Source: Halorubrum aidingense JCM 13560 (GTDB lineage: Archaea > Halobacteriota > Halobacteria > Halobacteriales > Haloferacaceae). Taken from it: DNA of 64,000 nt. Of this stretch, positions 16,296 to 23,941 are shown piece by piece (the first letter of the stretch is position 1; each line of letters opens with the position of its first letter). The notes under the pieces were generated by a model. The model was not told where the DNA came from. It made no database searches and saw nothing but the letters and a program-made list of their open reading frames with translations. The position numbers and the translations under genes were made by a program. The stretch is from assembly GCF_000336995.1 (NCBI RefSeq), contig NZ_AOJI01000017.1:410932-474931 (forward strand), written 5' to 3'.

Positions 16296-18665
16296 ATGTC
16301 GATTAGGCGGGAACTGAGAGAGGGCTCCCATACTGTCGAATACCCTCTCGTCGCTTTTTTCAACACCGTCTCTGATCTCGGTCGTGCTGAAACTTCGCAA
16401 GTTGCGTCTAACGTCGATTGTTCGTACCCGACAGCGTATAAGAAACTTCGATACCTCTCAGAGCTCGGGATAATTCAGTGTAGTGAGGGAAGTAACCCTC
16501 TGGAGTGGTTTCTGAGTGTCAAACACACCGGAGCGGAAGACCCGAATCTGGACAAACTCACACGAGAGAAACTGGCAGCTCTGATCCTCGAATCGATCGA
16601 CGATACGGCACAACAGCTCATAGCTTCCTCTTCTCGTATTCAGGACCCCCCTCACTCGATTCGACGGTGGCTTGACGACAGAGGAATGGACGTATCCGAA
16701 TCATCCCCGGAAGTGATATCGCGCGCTGCCGTGTTCGATTTCTATCTGAAAAGCACGCTACACTCTCTGTATGTTCCGGAGATTGAAGAGCTGGAACCCC
16801 TAGATGTTGAGACCGATTACGCCCATGAGTTTGAAATTGCGAGGAACCTCACCGGGGATGAAGGCTTCTCACCCACCCCGCCGGGCCAGCTAGCAGCAGA
16901 ACTTCCGGAGGGTGTACAACGCCGGATTTTATCACTCCGAAGCGCTCTTCATACCTGCGATCAGCCAGCTACTGTTCTCAGCTCCATCTATGAGTGTCTC
17001 TTCACACAGAAAACTCGCCGGGAACTGGGACAATTTGCCACCCCCAATAGAATCAGCTCGCTCCTAGCAGAGTGGGCCGTTTCGGAGGACTCTGCTACGG
17101 TTTTGGACCCTGGTGTTGGTGCCGGTATGCTCTCATCTGCGGTAGTCCGAAAAAAAGCAGATAGAGGGGACACCACCCCTATTCAGGACATCAAGGCTAT
17201 CGACATCGACGGTTTGTCCGTCTCGATGGCCGCAGTTTCGCTTAAGTCAATTGATGGAGCCGGGAGCCCCAAACTGAGTATCGAGAATTTCCTCGACCTG
17301 AAGGCATACGAGTGGACCAGTGAGGGAAGAGACAAATCAGATCCCGTCGACGCCGTGGTTTCAAATCCCCCCTACTCCCGGTCACAGCTACTGACGGAAG
17401 ATGAGAAAGACGCGGTAAACTCACAAATATCCAGAGAAGCGGGGATTAAACTCCATGGTAAGTCGCCACTGTATGCGTACTTCATCATCCACGCAACCCA
17501 GTTTGTAAAGCCGGGTGGAAAACTAGGGTTTGTCATCCCCTCCGGGTTCATGCAGACCGATTTCGGGGTGGGATTCAAGCAATATCTCAAAGAGGAGTTC
17601 CAGGTCGAGGCCGTAGTAAATCTCGATGATCAAGAGGGGACGTTTGATGGCGTAAAGACGACTGTGAGTCTGCTACTCTTGACGAAGAAGACTCCAGAGC
17701 AGAATCACGATGTTACGTTCATCAACCTCCCTGAATGGCCAGATCACGAGTCATTGTCTGAACTCCTAGATGAAGATTTCGAAGACTCAGATGGTCCGAA
17801 GGGGTATCGGGTAGATATCGCACAGCGATTACTCTCCCCTGAAGAGGATTGGCTCCATTACTTCGCACCAACGGACACTGAGGCTATCACCGGTGTAAGC
17901 GAGTTTAGCGATATTGCGACGATCAAGCGTGGGATTGCCACGGGAAATAACCAGATCTTCTGCCTCACTAGGAATGATATTGACAACCACGAGCTCCCAA
18001 AAAAATATCTCTGGCCCATAATCCGAACAGCGCAAGATATTCCTGGATACGAAATTACCAATGAAGACTGGTTATCGTGGCACAGCAAGGGAAAAGATGT
18101 CTGGCTACTGTACTGCTATGACGATGATAGGGAGAAAGTCAATGATCCGGAAGGTGTCTCCGCATATTTGGATTATTGTAAAAGAGAATACGACACTGAC
18201 CGGAAGCTCTTCCACCAGCGAAACCCCTGGTACTGTGTTGATGAACGCGAGCCCGCACCAATATTAGCGAAGTATATGAGCCGAACAGGGTCTCAGTTCA
18301 TCCATAACAAGGCGGGTCTGAGGACTCTGAATAATATGCATAACATCTATCCTGACTTCGGGGAGAGCGAAGTACAGGTTAAAGCGCTGCTTGCCTACCT
18401 GAATAGCAATATCGTCAAACAAGAAATAAGCAAAGTGAGCCGATCATACAGTGGGTTAGAGAAAATCGAACTTGGTGCGCTAAAGTCTTCACCAGTGATT
18501 GATCCTCGGGAGTTAGCGACAGACACAATCCAAGAACTTGCTACGCTGTTTGATGAGTTGGAGACTATAGAACGCGGTGATGGAGATATTTCAGAACCTA
18601 TTGGGAAGATCGATGAGATACTTATAAATATTCTAAATATCTGCGTTAAACCATCCGAAAAGTAG
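16296..18665 (+). CDS. Adenine-specific DNA methyltransferase with N-terminal winged helix
   Basis: A 789-residue N6-adenine methyltransferase. An N-terminal winged helix (about 20-70, SYPTAYKKLRYLSELGIIQ) precedes a helical region. The catalytic domain has GQFATP, motif I DPGVGAGM (271-278) and motif IV NPPYS (357-361). The C-terminal part resembles a TaqI-type recognition domain (IATIKRGIATGNNQIF, PIIRTAQDIPGYE). No nuclease gene lies next to it. Its gene neighbours are the DUF45 peptidase 121 bp upstream and the kinase operon on the other strand. It may be a type IIG-like or orphan methylase, or the modification arm of a larger module. Confidence 0.85.
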   Translation: MSIRRELREGSHTVEYPLVAFFNTVSDLGRAETSQVASNVDCSYPTAYKKLRYLSELGIIQCSEGSNPLEWFLSVKHTGAEDPNLDKLTREKLAALILESIDDTAQQLIASSSRIQDPPHSIRRWLDDRGMDVSESSPEVISRAAVFDFYLKSTLHSLYVPEIEELEPLDVETDYAHEFEIARNLTGDEGFSPTPPGQLAAELPEGVQRRILSLRSALHTCDQPATVLSSIYECLFTQKTRRELGQFATPNRISSLLAEWAVSEDSATVLDPGVGAGMLSSAVVRKKADRGDTTPIQDIKAIDIDGLSVSMAAVSLKSIDGAGSPKLSIENFLDLKAYEWTSEGRDKSDPVDAVVSNPPYSRSQLLTEDEKDAVNSQISREAGIKLHGKSPLYAYFIIHATQFVKPGGKLGFVIPSGFMQTDFGVGFKQYLKEEFQVEAVVNLDDQEGTFDGVKTTVSLLLLTKKTPEQNHDVTFINLPEWPDHESLSELLDEDFEDSDGPKGYRVDIAQRLLSPEEDWLHYFAPTDTEAITGVSEFSDIATIKRGIATGNNQIFCLTRNDIDNHELPKKYLWPIIRTAQDIPGYEITNEDWLSWHSKGKDVWLLYCYDDDREKVNDPEGVSAYLDYCKREYDTDRKLFHQRNPWYCVDEREPAPILAKYMSRTGSQFIHNKAGLRTLNNMHNIYPDFGESEVQVKALLAYLNSNIVKQEISKVSRSYSGLEKIELGALKSSPVIDPRELATDTIQELATLFDELETIERGDGDISEPIGKIDEILINILNICVKPSEK

Positions 18666-19039
18666 AGGCAGTTACTGTTGCTTAATGCGACGATAATCTC
18701 GTATATCCCGGCGGGGTGATCACACCGCTGGAAGTTTCGGTGGTAGAGACATTTGTGGCTCTGTCGAAATCATATACTTCAGATGCATTGTTGCCTGAGG
18801 CAGCCGGTCGCTCAAGAATACGTAGAACACCACTCCCAAGGAAAATTGTATTCAGGTCACTGAGAGCGTTATCGGCCGAGTGTCCGGGAACCCCTGATTC
18901 TCGCCCAGAATCACCCCGATCCCGGTGTGAATGACGGGTGAAACCGGGCTAAATGTTGATTCTATTGGGCACGTTGTGAGTTCATCGGACACCCTACCGA
19001 CCCCGTATATACGAGTCCCAACCGGATTATCGAGTGTAG
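18666..19039. other. Intergenic stretch with short palindrome and promoter
   Basis: No gene was found. A near-perfect palindrome, GCGGGGTGATCACACCGC, lies at 18,711-18,728 shortly after the methyltransferase gene and may be a terminator or operator. TATATA at 19,006-19,011 lies about 31 nt before the ATG at 19,040. Confidence 0.4.
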
Positions 19040-19279
19040 ATGACACGAGACACAGACGACCTCCCGGAACTCTTCGAGGAACAACGTGACGAGTACGACG
19101 ACGCCGGTGAGATCGTGGACGCCGCACTCAACACCGCGAGCCGCGACGTTACGCCAGACGAGGCTCCCGAACTTGTCGCTGCAGCTCAACTGCAGATTCC
19201 AGTCACAATCGACGATCACACGCACGAGCTCGCAGTGCGCACTACTGAGTCTGAGATCCGCGACAACCCCGCCGCGTGA
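19040..19279 (+). CDS. Small acidic hypothetical protein
   Basis: A 79-residue protein rich in Asp, Glu and Ala, typical of haloarchaeal accessory proteins. The ATG follows a TATATA box by about 31 nt, fitting a leaderless transcript. The high GC at third positions supports this frame over the overlapping open frame. No family was recognised. Confidence 0.5.
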   Translation: MTRDTDDLPELFEEQRDEYDDAGEIVDAALNTASRDVTPDEAPELVAAAQLQIPVTIDDHTHELAVRTTESEIRDNPAA

Positions 19280-19349
19280 CACCGCACCCCGAACACGATC
19301 AGGTGTTACTAACCTTGAACAAGCATTAGAAAGTATCACAAAACAACGA

Positions 19350-20090
19350 ATGGAGAATTACTTAGCTTGGAAATGGTACAGAATCTTCGGGTACGTGAAC
19401 AAACTCCGGTGGGTGTATGAAACTGATCCTGAAGAGATCGATGTCCCAGACGGTTACCAAGTAAACCGCGGGAATCGGTTGAGAGTCTACGATGACGCAG
19501 AGCAGGAAAAGTACCTCGGAGCAGAACTCCAATCTCGCGGTCGTAGAAACCCTGTCTCGCTGATTTCAACGGCACTGATACAACACCTGCATGAGAACGA
19601 TGAGAACCTCACGTTCTTCATAATCGAACTCTACGAGACCAACCTCTTACTATCACAAAACCACGTAACCCCCGTTCTAACACGAGCCGGATCTTTCCTC
19701 GAACACGCATTGAACGACCGCCTTGGGACGGATATGAAGCTCTCCCCCGTGATTCGCGCCGCGTACAACAAGGGGGAATTGACCGATGAAGAGGTACGAT
19801 TAGCTCAGTTCATTCGACTATGCCGGAACGATGTCTCTCACAACTTTGCGTACTTTACGGAGTGGGGGTTCATGGTTCATGATCACGCTTCAGTGTGCGT
19901 AAAACCGCTGTTGAGCTCGATTTCGGATTCATGGTATGGGGTCGATTTCCGTGTTGGTGACCAGTTGAGCATAGAGAATTGTCTTCGAGTGGTCGAAGAG
20001 GAATTCGAGTTCGAATGGTTGAACGATAAGGTGACGTATGATGATGATTCGATCCGGGACAGATACGTGACCGAACGCGGACGGGAGTAA
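19350..20090 (+). CDS. HEPN-like protein with R-x4-H motif
   Basis: About 246 residues from the ATG at 19,350. The open frame extends upstream, but there it only shadows the 19,040 gene. The centre is helical, with LFLEHALNDRLG-like and AQFIRLCRNDVSHN segments; R159 and H164 form an R-x4-H motif like that of HEPN nucleases and cohesion-type HEPN proteins. The C-terminal 60 residues are acidic. Sequence composition is AT-rich and unlike the core. With the Apea-type protein at 1,824 this makes two HEPN candidates in the island. Its neighbours are a small acidic protein and a serine recombinase. RNase activity is an inference from the motif only. Confidence 0.55.
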   Translation: MENYLAWKWYRIFGYVNKLRWVYETDPEEIDVPDGYQVNRGNRLRVYDDAEQEKYLGAELQSRGRRNPVSLISTALIQHLHENDENLTFFIIELYETNLLLSQNHVTPVLTRAGSFLEHALNDRLGTDMKLSPVIRAAYNKGELTDEEVRLAQFIRLCRNDVSHNFAYFTEWGFMVHDHASVCVKPLLSSISDSWYGVDFRVGDQLSIENCLRVVEEEFEFEWLNDKVTYDDDSIRDRYVTERGRE

Positions 20091-20207
20091 GGACCCGGCG
20101 AACGAACAATCCTGTTAGCGCTCGGAGGCAGGCGAGAACATTCTCAGTAACACTACGCGTTGAGCTTCGCTCAGTACTACCGCATACCGTCCACCCTGTA
20201 TACGGAA

Positions 20208-20240
20208 AGGTACCCGTGTACAGACTGTACGCGGGTACCT
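20208..20240. promoter_or_regulatory. Inverted repeat upstream of serine recombinase
   Basis: Two 14-nt arms (20,208-20,221 and 20,227-20,240) are complementary at 13 of 14 positions, with a 5-nt spacer. Each arm holds two GTAC units. It ends 3 nt before the TATA box, so a bound protein would control TFB/TBP access. It could equally be the recombinase's own crossover or accessory site. Confidence 0.65.
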
Positions 20241-20243
20241 CGC

Positions 20244-20250
20244 TTTATTA
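20244..20250 (+). promoter_or_regulatory. TATA box of serine recombinase gene
   Basis: TTTATTA is centred 29 nt before the ATG at 20,276, the spacing expected for a leaderless haloarchaeal transcript. Confidence 0.55.
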
Positions 20251-20275
20251 GAGTAATCCTTGTGGGTAAGGGTGT

Positions 20276-21013
20276 ATGAGAAACACCCCGAAAGTCGCCG
20301 CGTACATCCGAGCATCGACTGACAAGCAAGAATCACAGCACCAACGAGACGACATCAACGACTGGGCCCAGAACAACAACATCGGCCCCACCGAGATCGA
20401 CTGGTATGTAGACCTCGCCCAGTCCGGGAGCGACCCGGGACGCGAGCAATTCCGGGAGCTCACCGACGCGATCGACGCGGGTGAGTACGACCGCGTCATC
20501 GTTTGGGAAATCAGCAGGTTAGCGAGACTCGGCAGCATCTACCAGAAATTCTTCGAAACAGCAGCCGACAACGAGACGATCGTCAATATCACGAACGGGT
20601 GGAGTGACACCGTACGGCCCGACGGCACCGGTAAACTCATCGCAGACATCAGTGCAGCTGTCGCTGAAGAGGAACGACGAAAGCTAATCAGTCGCGTGAA
20701 CTCCGGCATCAAACGCGCTCGCAAAGAAGGGAAATGGTTGGGTGAAGTGCCCGTTGGGTTCGAACGGACTGACGAGGGGTATCTCCGTCCGCTCATCGAC
20801 GCCGATCCGGACGAGGACAGTTACCTCGAAATCCGGAATGCCCTGGAGGCGATCGAAGACGGTGGGTCCTACAGACAAGAAGCGAAGGGGCTCAACACCA
20901 CACGACAGACACTGTCCCGCATCGACCAAGATGACGATCGTCTGCAGTGGTATCTCGACGCGATCGCCGGTGATGAACGTGTGGCGGAGGCGCTGCAGGA
21001 CATCCAGCATTAA
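20276..21013 (+). CDS. Serine recombinase (resolvase/invertase family)
   Basis: A 245-residue protein. Residues 1-140 form the resolvase catalytic domain: nucleophile S14 in YIRASTDKQ, then the conserved WEISRLAR block and the GKLIADISAAVAEEER helix, with KEGKWLGEVPVGF at the start of the C-terminal part. The C-terminal 80 residues should carry a helix-turn-helix (EAKGLNTTRQTLSRI). Length fits small archaeal site-specific recombinases. The strong palindrome just upstream suggests autoregulation or a res-like site. It probably acts in element resolution or DNA inversion. The tRNA-targeted integration itself would normally need a tyrosine integrase, which is not in this window. Confidence 0.85.
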   Translation: MRNTPKVAAYIRASTDKQESQHQRDDINDWAQNNNIGPTEIDWYVDLAQSGSDPGREQFRELTDAIDAGEYDRVIVWEISRLARLGSIYQKFFETAADNETIVNITNGWSDTVRPDGTGKLIADISAAVAEEERRKLISRVNSGIKRARKEGKWLGEVPVGFERTDEGYLRPLIDADPDEDSYLEIRNALEAIEDGGSYRQEAKGLNTTRQTLSRIDQDDDRLQWYLDAIAGDERVAEALQDIQH

Positions 21014-21070
21014 CACGACGCCCACGATCTTGTCAATACCCGCGGCGTGGGAGGATCCCAGTGCGTGGCA

Positions 21071-21076
21071 TTATAT
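21071..21076 (+). promoter_or_regulatory. TATA box of acidic protein gene
   Basis: TTATAT is centred 28 nt upstream of the ATG at 21,102. Confidence 0.45.
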
Positions 21077-21101
21077 CGCAGGCGACACACGATCAGACGC
21101 G

Positions 21102-21434
21102 ATGCCAGACGACACCAGCGATGAGAACGACGAAGAGCACGCGGAATTAGTGCAATCTGAGGGAGGAACGATGGGATCCAATCTCACCAGTGGGGACGTA
21201 GACGGAGAGGGGATCAAGGACGGAGGTGTAGATTCGGGCTACGGTGAATTTAACGACTCCAACAGCGACGACGATCGGGATGCGGAGACCGGCCAGGCAG
21301 ATTATCCGGACGATGTCGCGGAGACGACGCAAGGACACCCACCCGATGACATGGACATCATCGACGGCGAGGACCCCGACGCCGGGCGAGTCGATTACCC
21401 CGACGACACCAAGGACGACGGCGACAACGAGTAG
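21102..21434 (+). CDS. Highly acidic, disordered hypothetical protein
   Basis: A 110-residue protein, over a third Asp plus Glu, with two related motifs, ADYPDDVAET and VDYPDDTKDD, and almost no hydrophobic core. The ATG at 21,102 follows a TATA box at leaderless spacing. The longer open frame back to 20,742 shadows the recombinase gene. Very acidic short proteins on mobile elements sometimes mimic DNA, which is a possibility only. Confidence 0.5.
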   Translation: MPDDTSDENDEEHAELVQSEGGTMGSNLTSGDVDGEGIKDGGVDSGYGEFNDSNSDDDRDAETGQADYPDDVAETTQGHPPDDMDIIDGEDPDAGRVDYPDDTKDDGDNE

Positions 21435-21522
21435 TAGCCAGACCAAAATTTTGTGGGCACTTCAACAGCGATTAGGACGCTACAAGCACTGTACCGCCGG
21501 AATCACTATTTAGAGATCACAT

Positions 21523-21546
21523 GAAACCCCCTTCCCCGGGGGCGAG
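21523..21546. terminator. Possible hairpin terminator
   Basis: A C5 run and a G5 run about 5 nt apart (CCCCCTTCCCCGGGGG) can form a short stem between two small genes. There is no following T run, so this is a weak call. Confidence 0.3.
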
Positions 21547-21584
21547 GTTGCTTACGTGACTGGTCGATATCCCCGAATGTAACA

Positions 21585-21788
21585 ATGGACTGGGACGACC
21601 CGACGAGGACTGAATCACTCGAATCTGTCGATGAACACGTGCGGCGAGAAGAGGCGCGTGCCGAACGCCATTATGAGCAGCAGGGTATCGTCCGAGACCT
21701 TGTGCACGAAATCGAAAAGCACCGATTGTGCAACATAGCGAGTGCCGACGAGGACGTCTCCGAGCAGACCGAGCTCACAGCGTTCTGA
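21585..21788 (+). CDS. Small hypothetical protein
   Basis: A 67-residue, acidic, mostly helical protein (DEHVRREEARAERHYEQQ). It starts at an ATG preceded by TGTAAC. It ends just before TCTGTAGTTGTCGTT, which resembles a motif after the gene ending at 875. No family was recognised. Confidence 0.45.
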   Translation: MDWDDPTRTESLESVDEHVRREEARAERHYEQQGIVRDLVHEIEKHRLCNIASADEDVSEQTELTAF

Positions 21789-21900
21789 CCCCTGAAAATC
21801 TGTAGTTGTCGTTGTACCCTGTTAGAACTCCTCACACCCCCAGTGAAACGCAGACAGATCTTGAGAGGATGCGAGAGAGGCTGCCGAGCCAAGCAAGGAA

Positions 21901-21932
21901 TGCGCGGGTCCGGATTCGAAGCGGCGGACCCC
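21901..21932 (-). pseudogene. Inverted, degenerate 3' fragment of tRNA-Leu
   Basis: These 32 nt match the reverse complement of 22,166-22,197 at 29 positions. Read on the minus strand it has a TTCGAAT T-loop and ends in CCCGCGCA, but the T-stem is mismatched, so it cannot be a functional tRNA. Confidence 0.55.
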
Positions 21933-22141
21933 GGAGGGTGGTGCGAGTGACTGTATCGCAGAACGCTACGCCCCGCATTACACTTAAGTAATGCCCGTGA
22001 GAGGCTGGCGATACAAGCAAAGCCACGCGACGCTGAAAGCGCTTAGAACGCACGCGAGACCGGCGCACACACGCGAACGCACCCGTGGTTGTGGCCGTGG
22101 GGCGAGCACGGTATTTGACCGCAAACCCCCGCTCGCACAAG

Positions 22142-22197
22142 TAGCGCTTAGGACGCTATCCCGTAGGGGTCCGCCGGTTCAAATCCGGTCCCGCGCA
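22142..22197 (+). pseudogene. 3' two-thirds of tRNA-Leu(UAG), likely attachment-site remnant
   Basis: A perfect 5-bp anticodon stem (TAGCG ... CGCTA) encloses loop CTTAGGA, giving anticodon TAG (Leu, CUA). A long variable arm (CCCGTAGGGG, class II), a T-arm with TTCAAAT and the acceptor 3' strand CCCGCGC plus A follow. The expected 5' acceptor strand GCGCGGG and D-arm are missing upstream. This is what an element leaves at one end after integrating into a tRNA 3' half. The intact gene should lie at the other end, outside the window. Confidence 0.65.
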
Positions 22198-22280
22198 CTG
22201 AGCGAACGAAGTGAGCGAAGAGCAGGAGCGGTTTGAACCTTGCAAGACGCAGCACGAACGAAGTGAGCGACCGTCTTGCT

Positions 22281-22304
22281 CCGGTTCAAATCCGGTCCCG
22301 CGCA
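22281..22304 (+). repeat. Second copy of tRNA-Leu 3' end
   Basis: An exact 24-nt direct repeat of 22,174-22,197, covering most of the T-arm and the acceptor 3' strand. A GAACGAAGTGAGCGA block occurs twice between the two copies, so the junction contains a roughly 107-bp imperfect duplication. It may mark two successive integration or excision events. Confidence 0.6.
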
Positions 22305-22411
22305 TGCTTTGTCGCAGAATTTTCGCTTCTCTCGGAGTGCGATCCAGTTCTGAGACGAGTACTCCGAGAAGCAACCACACCGTTATCTGATTCGGTCGCC
22401 TACTGAGTGAT

Positions 22412-22744
22412 ATGACAAATAGTCAACAAGGTAACGACGAGAACGAAGCTGACGGAGCGCAACGCCAGCCGGACCGGGACCGAGAGGAGGTGCGTGACCG
22501 CGACGATGAAAACGAGGCGATGGCCGGTGACCCCGATAACCGACTCGGTGAACTCGACGACGCACTCGAGACCCATGAGTATCCGACTACGACGGACGAG
22601 TTGGTAGCGGCCTACGGCGACCACGAGGTCGAAACGCAGGACGGGACGAAAGCTCTCGAAGACGTACTCGCCGCGACCGACGACCAAACGTTCGTCTCCG
22701 CTGATGACGTTCGAAGTCGGATCTTGGGGTTGATACACCGGTAA
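22412..22744 (+). CDS. DUF5789-like haloarchaeal protein
   Basis: A 110-residue, very acidic protein. The N-terminal 45 residues are disordered. The C-terminal 60 carry a compact domain (YPTTTDELVAAYGDHEVE ... DDVRSRILGLI) that I associate with the haloarchaeal DUF5789 family of small cytosolic proteins of unknown function. It is the first gene of the GC-rich, core-like block to the right of the tRNA-Leu remnants. Confidence 0.65.
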   Translation: MTNSQQGNDENEADGAQRQPDRDREEVRDRDDENEAMAGDPDNRLGELDDALETHEYPTTTDELVAAYGDHEVETQDGTKALEDVLAATDDQTFVSADDVRSRILGLIHR

Positions 22745-22818
22745 GGGTCCGGCTCACTCCCCCAGCGGTACCGTTCGAGAGGCGGCCGGGAGAGGCGCCC
22801 GGAGCGGTGAGACGGCGA

Positions 22819-23733
22819 TCACCACACGCTCCCTTCATACTCGAGTTGCATGTGGTCGATCGTGTCCGGCGGGATCCCCATCTCCTCGAACATCTGTCGG
22901 AAGACGGCGCGAACGTCTTCCTCCGCGAAGTTCCGGGACGAGCGCGTCTGCGCGTCCACCCTGATGCCGCCGTGATAGTCGAGGTGCACGCGATAGATGG
23001 CCTCATCGGCTTCGTGGGTCACCGTCGCCCGAGAGAGGACGAACTCGATGCTACCGAGCCGCTCGTCCGCCGCGTAGTACTCGCGTTCGTGCCACCCGGT
23101 CCCGGGCGTGGAACTCGCGTTGACGGTCGTCGCGTTCGCGGTCAGACTGTCGTACGTGGCCCGGAACGCCACCGGTTCGTCGATCTCGATGCTCGGCGTG
23201 CTCGCTCCGGGGTCGGCGGGATCACTCGTTCGGATCTCCGTTTTGAGCTCCTCGACGTAGTCCGCCGCGGTGGCCTCGTCCATCTCGAACAGCAGCGTGA
23301 GCCGATCGACGAGCCACGCGTCGGGCGGGAGATCGTCGACGGTGAAGTCATCGCGATTGTCGTCCGCGAAGAGCGTCACGACGGTGGTCTCATCCTCCCC
23401 GTGGAACGTCGCCCACAGCCGCTTCGTCTCCGAGTGGTCGAACGTGACCCTGAACGCCTCGTACTCCGGTCCGAGCTCGGCGTCGAGCTCGTCGAGGCCG
23501 TCCGGGTGGAAGCCGCTCGACCCGACGCGCTCGACCGTGTATCCGGCGTCGTCCGCCCGCGTGAGCGCGTCTTCGTACTCGAGGTCCGACACGGTCACGC
23601 CGTCGGAGGAGTACGACGCCACGTCGGACCCGATCAGCAGCCCGGCGAAGACCGCGTACGCGGCGATACCGACGATGACGACCCCGGCGAGCGCGATCGC
23701 GACCAATCGCAATCTCTTCATACTGAGTGACAT
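22819..23733 (-). CDS. Membrane-anchored extracytoplasmic hypothetical protein
   Basis: About 304 residues. The start is taken at 23,733 (MSLSMKRLRL); 23,721 (MKRLRL) is an alternative, and the open frame beyond is non-core. A hydrophobic segment, LVAIALAGVVIVGIAAYAVF, follows at residues 9-28 as a signal anchor. The remaining 275 residues are acidic and beta-rich with no recognised domain, probably outside the membrane. It is monocistronic and convergent with the upstream small gene. Confidence 0.6.
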   Translation of the reverse strand: MSLSMKRLRLVAIALAGVVIVGIAAYAVFAGLLIGSDVASYSSDGVTVSDLEYEDALTRADDAGYTVERVGSSGFHPDGLDELDAELGPEYEAFRVTFDHSETKRLWATFHGEDETTVVTLFADDNRDDFTVDDLPPDAWLVDRLTLLFEMDEATAADYVEELKTEIRTSDPADPGASTPSIEIDEPVAFRATYDSLTANATTVNASSTPGTGWHEREYYAADERLGSIEFVLSRATVTHEADEAIYRVHLDYHGGIRVDAQTRSSRNFAEEDVRAVFRQMFEEMGIPPDTIDHMQLEYEGSVW

Positions 23734-23941
23734 GTTTCGGGAGGGGATAGCTGTACCGTCGGTCTCGTCGAGCCAGACGGGCCGTCCACCTCGACGCGCA
23801 ACGATCGGCCGCGATCGAACCGAGGTCTGGTCAATCGTTGCCGGAGCCCGGGTCCGCACACAAACACGACCGCTATCGGGGACCATCGTCAGCACTGGCC
23901 GCCGAGGACTCCGTTAACCGGGTTCGGGCTGACGGGCGGGT

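Noticed and set aside
20276-21013. The serine recombinase as the integrase that targeted tRNA-Leu
   Set aside because: It is a small resolvase-type protein. tRNA-site integration in archaea is typically by tyrosine integrases, and none is visible in the window.
22142-22304. A functional tRNA-Leu gene
   Set aside because: The anticodon, variable and T arms are good, but no 5' acceptor strand or D-arm precedes them, even allowing for an intron.
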